Part shown: piece after piece, positions 6,419 to 15,491 of the stretch
Numbering within the stretch: the stretch's first letter is position 1
Layout: every line of letters begins with the position of its first letter
Assembly (NCBI RefSeq): GCF_031127815.1
Contig: NZ_JARXHY010000002.1
Location: 124,001-188,000, forward strand
DNA from: Pelagicoccus sp. SDUM812003
Lineage (GTDB): Bacteria; Verrucomicrobiota; Verrucomicrobiia; Opitutales; Opitutaceae
Direction of reading: 5' to 3'
DNA length: 64,000 nt
The notes under the pieces: generated by a model
The model's database searches: none
The model's input: the letters and a program-made list of their open reading frames with translations, nothing else
What the model was told of the DNA's origin: nothing
Position numbers and translations under genes: made by a program

Positions 6419-9295
6419 ATGTCTCAATCCCCACCAAACGATGGCGCCGTGATGGATGGCTCGCAGTACGCTTCCCGCGATCTGGTGGAGTTCGAAGAAA
6501 GCCGTACGGCGCTCGTATCCAATCCGTCATGGCGCCGGACGGACAAAGGGCTCGAGTTCATCTACGAGCAGGGCCTCCTCAGATTGGAAGTGGTCAACGA
6601 GGATATTATTCGCGTTCTCTGCACGCCCCTGAATCAGTGGCCGGCCAAGCAAAGCTGCATGGTCCTCGAGCAAACGTCCCGCTCCGCGACGAAATGGGAA
6701 ATACGCGAACGGGAAAACACCGTATCGCTTGAAACGAATACCATAGAGGCCCGCGTATCCAAGTTCTCGACACGCGTAAGCTTTTTCGATAAAAACGGAT
6801 TCGAGCTGCTCGCGGAATCCCCGAACGGTCGGATTTTCATCCCATCCACCGTACTGGGCGAAGAAACCTATCAGATCGAACAGCGCTTCGACGCTCCTTC
6901 CGTTAGGACCATCCACGGTCTCGGCAGTCACCAAAACCGCGTTGCGAACTACAAGGGCAAAGACGTCCTGCTATCGCAGCAAAACGTCGTCGCTGCCACC
7001 TCCTTTTTCGTCACCGACCAGCGTTGGGGACTGCTATGGGACAACGATTCCATCACCCGCTTCGGCGACCCGCGCCCGATGACCGATCTTTCCGCCCTGG
7101 TTCTTCGCGGAAGGGACGGCCAAACCGGCGGTCTCAGCGCAACCTACTACAAGGATGCCGATTTCCAGGAAGCGCTCGCAATGCGACTGGAGAGCGAGCA
7201 GGCCTACGAGTTCATTCCCGACATTCCCGGCGACGCGCCGAAGGATTTCAGCTTTCAAACCGGAAGTATCCGCTGGGAGGGTACGATCGAAGCCAAACAA
7301 TCCGGTACGCATAGATTTCAGCTGTATGGCTCCTCCTATACGAAAATCTGGGTGGACGGAAAACTGCTGGTCGATCGCTGGCGCCAGAACTGGATGCCGT
7401 GGACCAACGAATTCGAGCTGGATCTCGAAACGGGAGCCCCCCTCGTCATCCGGATCGATTGGATCTGCGACGACGGGTACCACGCCTTCAAATGCCTCCC
7501 TCCTGCTCCTGATTCGCTCGCAGAGCAAATCATTCTCAATTCGGAAGTGGGCGAGCTGATTGACTACTATTTCGTTCATGGACAAACTCCAAACGAAGTA
7601 GTATCGAACTACCGAATACTCACCGGTCGAGCACCATTGATGCCACGCTGGGCGTACGGCTTCTGGCAATGCCGCGAGCGCTACCAAACGCAGCAGGAGC
7701 TGCTCGACACCGCGCGAAGGTTCCGAGAACTGGGATTGCCCTTGGACAACATCGTGCAGGATTGGTTCTACTGGCCGGAGGACTCCTGGGGAGATCATGA
7801 ATTCGACCCAGAGCGCTATCCAGACCCGCAAGCGATGGTGGATACGATTCACCAGGATTTGAATGCTCACCTCATGATCTCGGTTTGGCCAAAGTTCTAT
7901 ACTTCAACCGAGAACTACAAATCGATGAACGCAAACGGCTGGATCTATCCTCGAAATGTGGAACTTGGAGAAAAAGACTGGGTTGGACCGGGCTATGTAT
8001 CCAGCTTCTATGACGCGTTCAACCCGGAAGCTGGCAAGGCCTTCTGGCAGGGGATCAGTGAAAAGCTCTTCTCGCTCGGCGTCGACGCCTGGTGGATCGA
8101 TGCGACGGAAGCGGACATTCACTCCAACACCTCTGTATTGGAGCGAAAACTACGGATGAACCCGACGAGCAAAGGGAGCGGGGCTCGCGTTTTCAACGCA
8201 TACTCGATCCATGCGTCACAGTCCGTCTATGAGGGGCAGCGAAGCGAAAAGCCGGATCAGCGCGTCTTCATTCTTACCCGCTCTTGCCACTCCGGACAAC
8301 AACGCTACAGTGCCACGACTTGGAGCGGCGACGTCGCCGCAAGCTGGCAGGACCTGGCGAACCAAATCACCGCTGGCTTCAATTTCTGCGCTTCCGGCAT
8401 TCCCTATTGGACCAGCGACATCGGAGGGTTCGCGGTCGAGCCGCGCTTCGAGCGCCCGAGCAGCGACGCCGATAGAGAGGAATGGAGAGAGCTGCAGCTT
8501 CGCTGGTTCCAGTTCGGCGCCTTCTGCCCCATCTTTCGCTCGCACGGACAGTTCCCTCCGCGCGAGCCTTTCAACATCGCGCCTCCTGGTCACCCCGTCT
8601 ATCAGTCGATGCTCCGCTACACAAAGTTCCGGTATCGACTTCTCCCCTACATCTATTCGCTCGCCGGGGCGGTCACTCATCGTGGATCATCCATCATGAA
8701 GCCGCTCGCCTTCGACTTCCCGGAGGACGAGCGAGCGGCCCATGTCCAAGACCAGTTTCTTTTCGGCGATTGCTTGATGGTGGCTCCGGTTGTCGAACAT
8801 CAAGCGCGCCAGCGATCCGTCTACCTTCCGCACGGCAGCGATTGGTTTCACTTGCAGAGCAATCGCCGATTCTCTGGAGGGCGAAGCGTGACCGTCGAAG
8901 CGCCCTTAGAGGATCTCGCTCTCTTCGCACGGGCAGGCAGCTTTCTCTTCCTCGGCCCAGAGCAGCAGTTCACCGGACAGCACGCGAACGAGACCGTTGA
9001 AGTTAGGATTTATCCCGGAGCGGATGCGACCTTCCTTCTCTACGAGGACGACGGCCTTTCCTATCAGTATGAAAATTTCAAATACACTTGCATCGAGTTT
9101 CGCTGGAGCGACCGTGACCGCGAGCTCAGCATCGGCGAACGTCAGGGCGCTTTTGAGGGCATGCTAGAGAAGCGTTTTTTCAAAATCGTAGATGGCAGCA
9201 GAATCGAAGGCGACGCCTTCGAGCATGCGTCGCTGAGCGAAACGAGAATCAGCTACAACGGAAAAGCCTGCAGCGTTTCGCTCCCGCGCGACTGA
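6419..9295 (+). CDS. GH31 alpha-xylosidase/alpha-glucosidase with PA14 domain
   Basis: A 958-residue family 31 glycoside hydrolase, probably an alpha-xylosidase that trims xylose from the non-reducing end of xyloglucan oligosaccharides. It has an N-terminal beta-sandwich, a PA14-like insert at about residues 235-365 (LSATYYKD, GSIRWEG, KIWVDGKLLVDRW), a TIM barrel starting near MPRWAYGFWQCRERY, the nucleophile Asp561 in WWIDATEAD and the acid/base Asp638 in WSGDVAASW. A PA14 insert in this position is known from the Cellvibrio japonicus xyloglucan alpha-xylosidase Xyl31A. No signal peptide is visible, unlike the GH2 and GH3 neighbours. GH31 also contains alpha-glucosidases, so the specificity is inferred. 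Confidence 0.87.
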   Translation: MSQSPPNDGAVMDGSQYASRDLVEFEESRTALVSNPSWRRTDKGLEFIYEQGLLRLEVVNEDIIRVLCTPLNQWPAKQSCMVLEQTSRSATKWEIRERENTVSLETNTIEARVSKFSTRVSFFDKNGFELLAESPNGRIFIPSTVLGEETYQIEQRFDAPSVRTIHGLGSHQNRVANYKGKDVLLSQQNVVAATSFFVTDQRWGLLWDNDSITRFGDPRPMTDLSALVLRGRDGQTGGLSATYYKDADFQEALAMRLESEQAYEFIPDIPGDAPKDFSFQTGSIRWEGTIEAKQSGTHRFQLYGSSYTKIWVDGKLLVDRWRQNWMPWTNEFELDLETGAPLVIRIDWICDDGYHAFKCLPPAPDSLAEQIILNSEVGELIDYYFVHGQTPNEVVSNYRILTGRAPLMPRWAYGFWQCRERYQTQQELLDTARRFRELGLPLDNIVQDWFYWPEDSWGDHEFDPERYPDPQAMVDTIHQDLNAHLMISVWPKFYTSTENYKSMNANGWIYPRNVELGEKDWVGPGYVSSFYDAFNPEAGKAFWQGISEKLFSLGVDAWWIDATEADIHSNTSVLERKLRMNPTSKGSGARVFNAYSIHASQSVYEGQRSEKPDQRVFILTRSCHSGQQRYSATTWSGDVAASWQDLANQITAGFNFCASGIPYWTSDIGGFAVEPRFERPSSDADREEWRELQLRWFQFGAFCPIFRSHGQFPPREPFNIAPPGHPVYQSMLRYTKFRYRLLPYIYSLAGAVTHRGSSIMKPLAFDFPEDERAAHVQDQFLFGDCLMVAPVVEHQARQRSVYLPHGSDWFHLQSNRRFSGGRSVTVEAPLEDLALFARAGSFLFLGPEQQFTGQHANETVEVRIYPGADATFLLYEDDGLSYQYENFKYTCIEFRWSDRDRELSIGERQGAFEGMLEKRFFKIVDGSRIEGDAFEHASLSETRISYNGKACSVSLPRD

Positions 9296-9440
9296 GAGTC
9301 CTTTGCGCCAGCGAGCCGTCGCCGGGGAGCCGCGTTCTCCTGAAGACGGTCACGCCAGTCGGACCTAGACCTCGCTCTGCCTCTTCATCCATGCAGCCAT
9401 CCTTTCAAACGACCCCGAGCATCTAACAGACCATTTCACC

Positions 9441-11603
9441 ATGAAGCACCTAACATCCTTACTTGCGGGAGCGCTGCTCCTTTCCTCAAACAGCCTCGCT
9501 GCGAGCGACGAAACAGAACCGTTTTTCAGCCGCGTTAGCGACGCCGAAGTGGAGGCCGTGCTCGATCAGCTGACACTGGACGAAAAGGTGTCGTTGCTGC
9601 ACGGCTCCGGCATGTTCTACTCGGGCGGCGTTCCTCGTCTAGGCATTAGCGAGATGGCCTACACGGATGGCCCCATCGGCGTGCGCGAGGAGATCGAACG
9701 CGACTCCTGGAATCCCGCTGGACGCGACGACGACTATGCCACCTATTTTCCAAGCGGCACCGCTCTGGCCGCCACCTGGGATCCGGACCTGGCCGAACGC
9801 TACGGCGCGGCGATCGGAGCCGAAACGCGGGCCCGCGGAAAGGACATGCTGCTGGCTCCCTCCATCAACGTGATCCGCACCCCGCTCTGCGGTCGAAACT
9901 ACGAGTACTTCAGCGAAGAGCCCTTTCTGACTGCGAGCTTGGCGGGTCCCTACGTCAAAGGCGTGCAAAGCCAAGACGTCTTCGCGTGCGTGAAACACTT
10001 CGTGGCCAACAATCAGGAAACCAATCGCGGCTCGATCAGCGTGGAGGTCGACGAAACCACCTTCCGCGAACTCTATCTGCGGCCGTTTGAAAGCATCGTC
10101 AAAACCTACCAGCCGGGAGCCGTCATGGGAGCCTACAATCGCATCCGCGGAACCTACGCTTGCGAAAACCCATACCTGCTGGACGAGATTCTGAAAGGCG
10201 AATGGGCCTACCCGGGCATCGTCGTATCCGATTGGGCCGCCACCCACTCCACCAAAGCGTCCATCGAAGCCGGGCTCGACGTGGAGATGGGCACCGAAGC
10301 GGACTTCGAAAACTACTATTTCGCCCAGCCGCTCATCGAAGGGGTGAAATCCGGAGCGGTCGCTCGATCCGAGGTCGACGAAGCGGCCCGACGCGTCCTG
10401 CGGGTGATGCTGGCCACCGGCAAGACCGATCCGGATCGAGCCCAAGGGGCGATCAACACCAAGGAGCATTCCGCGCTGGTGCGAGAAGTCGCTCGAAACG
10501 CCATCGTGCTGCTGAAAGACCACGCCAAACTGCTGCCGCTCGATCCGAGCAAGTACCAGCGCATCGCCGTCATCGGAGACAACGCCACCCGCCAGCAAGC
10601 CATGGGCGGCTTCGGAGCCAGCGTCAAAGCTCGCTACGAAGTCACTCCCCTGCAGGGTCTGCAAAACGCCATCGGCGATTCGGTTGAACTGACCTACGCC
10701 CGCGGCTATCGTCCCAACTATTTCAAGACAGGTGAAGGCTGGGTCCCGATTTGGGAGCAAACCATCGACCAGGCCCTCGATCCTGCTCTACTCGAGGAAG
10801 CGATCGAAACCGCTCGAGCCGCCGACCTCGTCATCTTCGTAGCCGGCACCAACCGGGATGTGGAATCCGAAGCCGCCGATCGCAAAAACCTGACCTTGCC
10901 CTTCGGACAAGACGCCTTGCTCACCGTTCTCAAGGCGGTTAATCCCAACATCCTCACCGTAGTGGTAGCCGGAGCTCCGGTCGATCTCAACATAGTGGAC
11001 GCCAAGAGCGACACCTTGGTCTGGGCCTGGTACAATGGATCGGAAACCGGCAACGCCCTGTCCGACGTCCTGCTGGGCAAAGCGAATCCCAGCGGCAAGC
11101 TCCCCTTCACCCTTCCCAAAAGTCTGGACCAGATCGGGGCGCACGCCCTTGACGCCTTTCCGGGAGACGGCGAGACCGTGCGCTACAAGGAGGGATTGCT
11201 CGTGGGCTACCGATGGCTCGACGCCCACCAGCTGGAGCCGCTCTACCCCTTCGGCCACGGCCTTAGCTATTCGCAGTTCGAGCTTGGGGACGCCCATGTA
11301 TCGGATGGATCGATACAGCTGGAAATCACAAATTCGAGCGACCTATCCGGAGCCGAAACCGTGCAAGCCTATATCGAGTTTCCGGATACGCTCGACAATC
11401 GTCCCGTTCGTCAACTGGCCGCCTTTCGCAAGGTCGACCTCGACGCTGGGCAAAGCAAGCTCGTAAGCCTCGACCTGCCGGAATCCGTTTTTCAGCATTA
11501 CGACGAGCAGCAGGCCGCCTTTCGCATCGAGTCGGGAGACTATGTCATCCGCATCGGAAGCTCGTCTCGCGACCTGCCGCTTTCGGTCACGGTGAGGCGC
11601 TAG
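9441..11603 (+). CDS. GH3 beta-glucosidase-like enzyme
   Basis: A 720-residue secreted family 3 glycoside hydrolase, expected to release glucose (or xylose) from beta-linked oligosaccharides. It has a signal peptide (LTSLLAGALLLSSNSLAAS), the (beta/alpha)8 domain with KHFVANNQE and the nucleophile Asp264 in VVSDW, the alpha/beta sandwich domain (AIVLLKD, LVIFVAGTNRDVESEAADR) and a C-terminal fibronectin-III-like domain. It closes the GH2-GH31-GH3 series and is followed by a convergent LacI-family gene. In xyloglucan use, a GH3 enzyme would take over after galactose and xylose are removed. The 145-bp gap upstream suggests it may have its own promoter. Confidence 0.88.
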   Translation: MKHLTSLLAGALLLSSNSLAASDETEPFFSRVSDAEVEAVLDQLTLDEKVSLLHGSGMFYSGGVPRLGISEMAYTDGPIGVREEIERDSWNPAGRDDDYATYFPSGTALAATWDPDLAERYGAAIGAETRARGKDMLLAPSINVIRTPLCGRNYEYFSEEPFLTASLAGPYVKGVQSQDVFACVKHFVANNQETNRGSISVEVDETTFRELYLRPFESIVKTYQPGAVMGAYNRIRGTYACENPYLLDEILKGEWAYPGIVVSDWAATHSTKASIEAGLDVEMGTEADFENYYFAQPLIEGVKSGAVARSEVDEAARRVLRVMLATGKTDPDRAQGAINTKEHSALVREVARNAIVLLKDHAKLLPLDPSKYQRIAVIGDNATRQQAMGGFGASVKARYEVTPLQGLQNAIGDSVELTYARGYRPNYFKTGEGWVPIWEQTIDQALDPALLEEAIETARAADLVIFVAGTNRDVESEAADRKNLTLPFGQDALLTVLKAVNPNILTVVVAGAPVDLNIVDAKSDTLVWAWYNGSETGNALSDVLLGKANPSGKLPFTLPKSLDQIGAHALDAFPGDGETVRYKEGLLVGYRWLDAHQLEPLYPFGHGLSYSQFELGDAHVSDGSIQLEITNSSDLSGAETVQAYIEFPDTLDNRPVRQLAAFRKVDLDAGQSKLVSLDLPESVFQHYDEQQAAFRIESGDYVIRIGSSSRDLPLSVTVRR

Positions 11604-11660
11604 AGCCGCTCGCGCCGTCCGGTCGAATTCGCCAAGAAGCCGACCGGCGGGCTTTCCAGA

Positions 11661-12734
11661 CTAGGACGCGCTGAGATCGCGCACCGAGCTGCGCTCCACC
11701 AATACGGTGGGGTGCACCACCACCTTGCCCAGGTCCTTGATGGCGTCTTCGCCATTGGAGATCCGTTTCATCAAAATGTCGACCGCCTCCGCTCCCATCG
11801 CCTTGAGCGGCTGGCGCACGGTGGTCAATTGAGGCACCGTGGCGCGGGCGATAAGGGTATCGTCGAATCCGCAAACCGACACGTCGTCCGGCACCCGAAT
11901 GCCCGCTTCCGCGAGCGCTTCGATGCAGCCGAGAGCGATCGAGTCGTTGGCGCAGAAAATGGCGTCGGGCAAATCCAGGCCCTGATTCTTCTTAAGCCAA
12001 GCCCGCATTTTGGAACGCCCTCCTTCCTCCGAATAGTCCGTGGACACCAGCAGCTTCTCTTCCGGCTTCACGCCCTGCGCCTGCAAGGCCTCGCGGTACC
12101 CGTCGATGCGGCGCTCGACGCCGATCAACCCCCTCGGACCGCTCAGGTGCATGACGCGACGGTGCCCTTTTCGCAGCAGCAGCTCGACCATCTCACGCGC
12201 TCCAGTCCGCTCGTCCGACTCGATGTTGATCATGCCATCCACCTCGGCGTTGGCGTGCAGCGATACCGCTGGAATATTCGGATCGAGCCCGCTAGCGAAC
12301 TCCGCCGTGACTACTGGAGCGATGAGGATCATGCCGTCGATTCGGCCATCGAAGGCTTTTTCGAGCTGCGACTTGGCATCGGACCAAGTATCCAAAGTGA
12401 AAACCGTCACGTTCTGCTGATACTTGGACGCGGCGTCGATGATGCCGTTGAAAACCGCGAGGAAGTAGTTGTTCAACTCGTGGTCCTCCACCACGAAGAA
12501 CACGCCCAGCGTGTTCATGCGACGATTGACCAGGGCCCGGGCCGCGATGTTCGGGCGGTAGTTCAGCTCCTTCGCCGCTTTTCGAATCCGCTTCTGCGTT
12601 TCTTCGGAAATGCGGACAGAGGAGCTCGCACCATTGAGGACAGCGGAAACCGCCATGGCGGAAACACCTGCGGCGCGTCCTACGTCGGCAAGAGTCGGGG
12701 CGCGTTTTCGGGGATTGTTGCGAGGTATCGGCAT
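11661..12734 (-). CDS. LacI/GalR-family transcriptional regulator
   Basis: A 357-residue repressor-type protein. Its N-terminal helix-turn-helix (TLADVGRAAGVSAMAVSAVLNG, residues about 13-34) and hinge helix (YRPNIAARAL) are followed by a periplasmic-binding-protein-like sugar-sensing domain ending near PTVLVERSSV. The frame extends 26 codons upstream, but the ATG at 12732-12734 gives the usual short lead before the HTH. It converges on the GH2-GH31-GH3 genes and probably senses a sugar released by them; the palindrome at 3342-3353 is a candidate target. The inducer is unknown. Confidence 0.88.
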   Translation of the reverse strand: MPIPRNNPRKRAPTLADVGRAAGVSAMAVSAVLNGASSSVRISEETQKRIRKAAKELNYRPNIAARALVNRRMNTLGVFFVVEDHELNNYFLAVFNGIIDAASKYQQNVTVFTLDTWSDAKSQLEKAFDGRIDGMILIAPVVTAEFASGLDPNIPAVSLHANAEVDGMINIESDERTGAREMVELLLRKGHRRVMHLSGPRGLIGVERRIDGYREALQAQGVKPEEKLLVSTDYSEEGGRSKMRAWLKKNQGLDLPDAIFCANDSIALGCIEALAEAGIRVPDDVSVCGFDDTLIARATVPQLTTVRQPLKAMGAEAVDILMKRISNGEDAIKDLGKVVVHPTVLVERSSVRDLSAS

Positions 12735-12870
12735 GGGATGGCAACACCCAAACAGACTAAGGGAAACTTTCAATCCGTTTCTGCGTGCGCGTCTAGCTAG
12801 AACTCCATACAAACACCTACGCCACTACGCTGAGGGGATTGGCCCGTCGCTGAGGGCTAGCAGCCCCGAG

Positions 12871-13794
12871 TCAGGCTCTCGGATGGGCCTGATCGAAAAC
12901 GTCCTTCAAGCGGCCGATGTTGACGTGGGTATAGATCTGGGTGGTGGACAGTTTGCTGTGCCCGAGCAGCTCCTGCACCAGGCGCAGGTCCGCACCGTTG
13001 TCCAGCAAGTGGGTGGCGTAGGAATGACGGATCTTGTGCGGCGTCAGGTCCATAGGCAGATCCGCGAGAGCGAGGTACTTCTTGAGCAGCAGCTGGATGG
13101 CGCGTGGCGACCACTTCGCCCCTTTGTTGCTCACCACTACCGGAGCGTCGTAGGCGGTGGATGCGGCGAATTCGCGTCTCCACTTTCCCAGCACGGCCAT
13201 GGCGACGCGGCCGAGCGGACAGAGGCGCGACTTGCCGCCTTTGCCTACGATACGGGCGACACCTTCGTCGAAGCTCACCTGCCCGTAGGTCAGCCCGCAT
13301 AGCTCGCTCACCCGAAAGCCCGCCCCATAGAGTAGCTCCAACACGAGACGATCGCGCCAGGCCTGAAACGGGGAAATCGCCTCGTTTTCCAGCAGCCGCA
13401 TCGGGCCTTCGAGCAGCAGCTTGATCTGGCGCTCGGTCATGAACGCGGGCAGCTTCTTGGGCAGCTTCGGCAAGGTGAGCCCCGTCAATGGGCTGCGCTC
13501 CAGCTCCCCTTTGCGTATCCAAAACTTGAAGAAGGTCCGCAGGCCGGAAACGTAGTTGTGCACCGTGCGGCGCGAGACGCGTCGCTGCTGCTCGATCACG
13601 AAATCCCTCGAATCGGCGAGGGAGATTCGCTTCACATCCCCGTTCCAGTTCGACTCGGTCCGCAGAAACTGGAAAAAGGTTTCCAAGGCGGCCATGTAGT
13701 TGCGAACCGTATACACGGATAGACGGCGCTCCCCCGACAGGTGCCTTTCGAAAGGCTCCAGCCAACGGGACCGCCAATCCTGATTCGCGCTCAT
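12871..13794 (-). CDS. xerC: XerC/XerD-type tyrosine recombinase
   Basis: A 307-residue site-specific recombinase of the XerC/XerD group, which resolves chromosome dimers at dif sites. It has an N-terminal SAM-like core-binding domain (residues about 9-95) and the full catalytic set: Arg161 (GFRVSEL), Lys188 (GKGGKSR), His253 and Arg256 (TPHKIRHSYATH), His279 (LLGHSKLSTTQIYTH) and Tyr288. It is 19 bp downstream of mazG on the same strand, so the two are probably co-transcribed. No integrase-associated phage genes are nearby, which favours a housekeeping Xer protein. XerC and XerD cannot be separated from this alone. Confidence 0.88.
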   Translation of the reverse strand: MSANQDWRSRWLEPFERHLSGERRLSVYTVRNYMAALETFFQFLRTESNWNGDVKRISLADSRDFVIEQQRRVSRRTVHNYVSGLRTFFKFWIRKGELERSPLTGLTLPKLPKKLPAFMTERQIKLLLEGPMRLLENEAISPFQAWRDRLVLELLYGAGFRVSELCGLTYGQVSFDEGVARIVGKGGKSRLCPLGRVAMAVLGKWRREFAASTAYDAPVVVSNKGAKWSPRAIQLLLKKYLALADLPMDLTPHKIRHSYATHLLDNGADLRLVQELLGHSKLSTTQIYTHVNIGRLKDVFDQAHPRA

Positions 13795-13813
13795 CTCGGA
13801 CTCGAACGATCGA

Positions 13814-14488
13814 TCAGCCCGCCTGCCCCTGAGCCTTGGGCTCGTTCGTCAACGCCTCGCTTTCGGCCATGACGCGACGGGCGAACTTGCGAGCGGCGCT
13901 TTCCGGGTCGATGCCTTTCAGTCGGCACGCCGCGGCGATTTCAAACAGGATGTGTCCCGCCGATTCCTCGTCCAGCTCCGAGGCCATGGCCTCGATCGCC
14001 TCCATATCCACGCTGCGCCCAACCGGCAACGCCTTCTTCTTGATCTGCTTGAAAACGTCGTACGCGAACAGCAGCGACGGCAGGGCGGGAGGCAGGTCCT
14101 TGAAAACCGTTTCCTTCTTCGCTCCGTCGAGCTTTTCGGTGGCTTTGATCTGCTCCCATTGCCGCAGCACCTGATCGGAGTCCTCCAGATCGACATCGCC
14201 AAAGACGTGCGGGTGGCGGCGGATCAGCTTTTCGTTCACCTCGGCCGCGACCGCCTCGAAATCGAAATGCCCCTCCTCCTTGGCCAGCTGCGCGTGGAAA
14301 ACGACCTGCAGCAGCACGTCTCCCAACTCCTCGCGCATGTGATCCATGTCGAGCGTGTCTATCGTCTCCAACAGTTCGCTACATTCGTCGATCAGGCATT
14401 GGGCGATCGACTGGTGGTCCTGCTCGATATCCCAAGGGCACCCGCCGGGGCCTCGCAGTCGAGCCATCGTTTCAAGCAATTGTTCCAT
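13814..14488 (-). CDS. mazG: Nucleoside triphosphate pyrophosphohydrolase MazG
   Basis: A 224-residue two-domain MazG that hydrolyses (d)NTPs to monophosphates and pyrophosphate and is thought to clean the nucleotide pool. The metal-binding motifs DECSELLE and EELGDVLLQVVFHAQLA are in the first domain, with RRHPHVFGD between and the characteristic LPSLLFAYDVFKQIKKK and EESAGHILFEIAA in the second. The open frame continues to 14689, but the start at 14488 gives the classic MazG beginning (EQLLETMARLRGPGGCPWD); a second ATG at 14506 is possible. Divergent trpC starts 162 bp away. Confidence 0.87.
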   Translation of the reverse strand: MEQLLETMARLRGPGGCPWDIEQDHQSIAQCLIDECSELLETIDTLDMDHMREELGDVLLQVVFHAQLAKEEGHFDFEAVAAEVNEKLIRRHPHVFGDVDLEDSDQVLRQWEQIKATEKLDGAKKETVFKDLPPALPSLLFAYDVFKQIKKKALPVGRSVDMEAIEAMASELDEESAGHILFEIAAACRLKGIDPESAARKFARRVMAESEALTNEPKAQGQAG

Positions 14489-14650
14489 TGAACTCACGCG
14501 CCCCATCAAGCGCGAGCCACCGCCCTGAAGCAATGCCAGATTGCGAACCTCCTGGGCGACCGGAAAACCCAAGTCGCTCGGGGACGCGGAAAACGTTCGC
14601 ATTGACAGGGCGTTCCCATCATGTGGCATAGCTTCTTTTTTCCCAACGCT

Positions 14651-15445
14651 ATGGACAAGCTCACCGAGATCATGAATTGGAAGGCGCAAGAGATCGCCGA
14701 TCGCATCCGCCCGGTCGACGATGGCGAACTGGCCGCGTTCGCTCCCAAGGCGGCGCAGCGCGGCAGCTTTTTGCAGGCCCTCGAGGCGCCGACAGGCCTC
14801 GCCGTCATCTCGGAGATCAAGCGACGCTCGCCCTCCGCCGGAGCGATCAAGGACCTCGGACCTTCGGTCGAGCAGGCCGAGACCTACCTTTCGGCCGGAG
14901 CCGACTGCCTATCCATTCTCACCGACGGCAAATACTTCGGCGGCGCCTTGGAAGACCTCAGCTCGGTCACCGAGAAGTTTAAGAACGAGTCTCGCGGCAT
15001 CCCCTGCCTGCGCAAGGACTTCATGCTGCACCCGATTCAAGTGCTGGAAGCGGCCCAAGCCGGAGCCTCCGCCATCTTGATCATCGTGCGAGCCTTGAGC
15101 GACGAGCAGATGACCGCGCTGCGGCGCGCCGCCGACCTGGCGGGCCTCGATTCGCTCTACGAGATCCATAGCGAATCGGAACTGGAGCGGGCCGTGAAAC
15201 AGAACGCCACGATCATCGGCGTCAACAATCGCGATCTGGCCGTTTTCAAGACCGATCTGGGATTCTCCGAACGCCTCATCCCCCAGTTTCCCAAAGGCGT
15301 CATCGCCGTCTCAGAAAGCGGCATCTGGAATCGCGAGGACGCGGTTCGCGCTCGGGCCTGCGGCGCCAAGGCCATCCTGGTAGGCGAAGCCCTCATGAAG
15401 GCGCCAGACACCGCCCAGCTGATGAAGGACTTCCATCAAGCGTAG
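14651..15445 (+). CDS. trpC: Indole-3-glycerol phosphate synthase
   Basis: A 264-residue (beta/alpha)8 enzyme that converts the anthranilate-derived CdRP to indole-3-glycerol phosphate in tryptophan synthesis. Family motifs are all present: ISEIKRRSPS with the catalytic Lys57, SILTDGKYFGG, PCLRKDFMLHPIQVLEA, IIGVNNRDL, AVSESGI and AILVGEALM. The ATG at 14651 is chosen over one at 14621 because family members begin close to 'DKLTEI'. No other trp genes are adjacent, so the pathway is scattered in this genome or the rest lies elsewhere. The next gene, ksgA, starts 46 bp later. Confidence 0.93.
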   Translation: MDKLTEIMNWKAQEIADRIRPVDDGELAAFAPKAAQRGSFLQALEAPTGLAVISEIKRRSPSAGAIKDLGPSVEQAETYLSAGADCLSILTDGKYFGGALEDLSSVTEKFKNESRGIPCLRKDFMLHPIQVLEAAQAGASAILIIVRALSDEQMTALRRAADLAGLDSLYEIHSESELERAVKQNATIIGVNNRDLAVFKTDLGFSERLIPQFPKGVIAVSESGIWNREDAVRARACGAKAILVGEALMKAPDTAQLMKDFHQA

Positions 15446-15491
15446 CCCCCGATCCGAACCTCGCTTCGCCCCATCTAATCCTCGTCCGAGC

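Noticed and set aside
12871-13794. Integrase of a mobile island
   Set aside because: All residues and the length fit a Xer recombinase, it is co-directional with mazG, and there is no tRNA, attachment repeat or cargo nearby.
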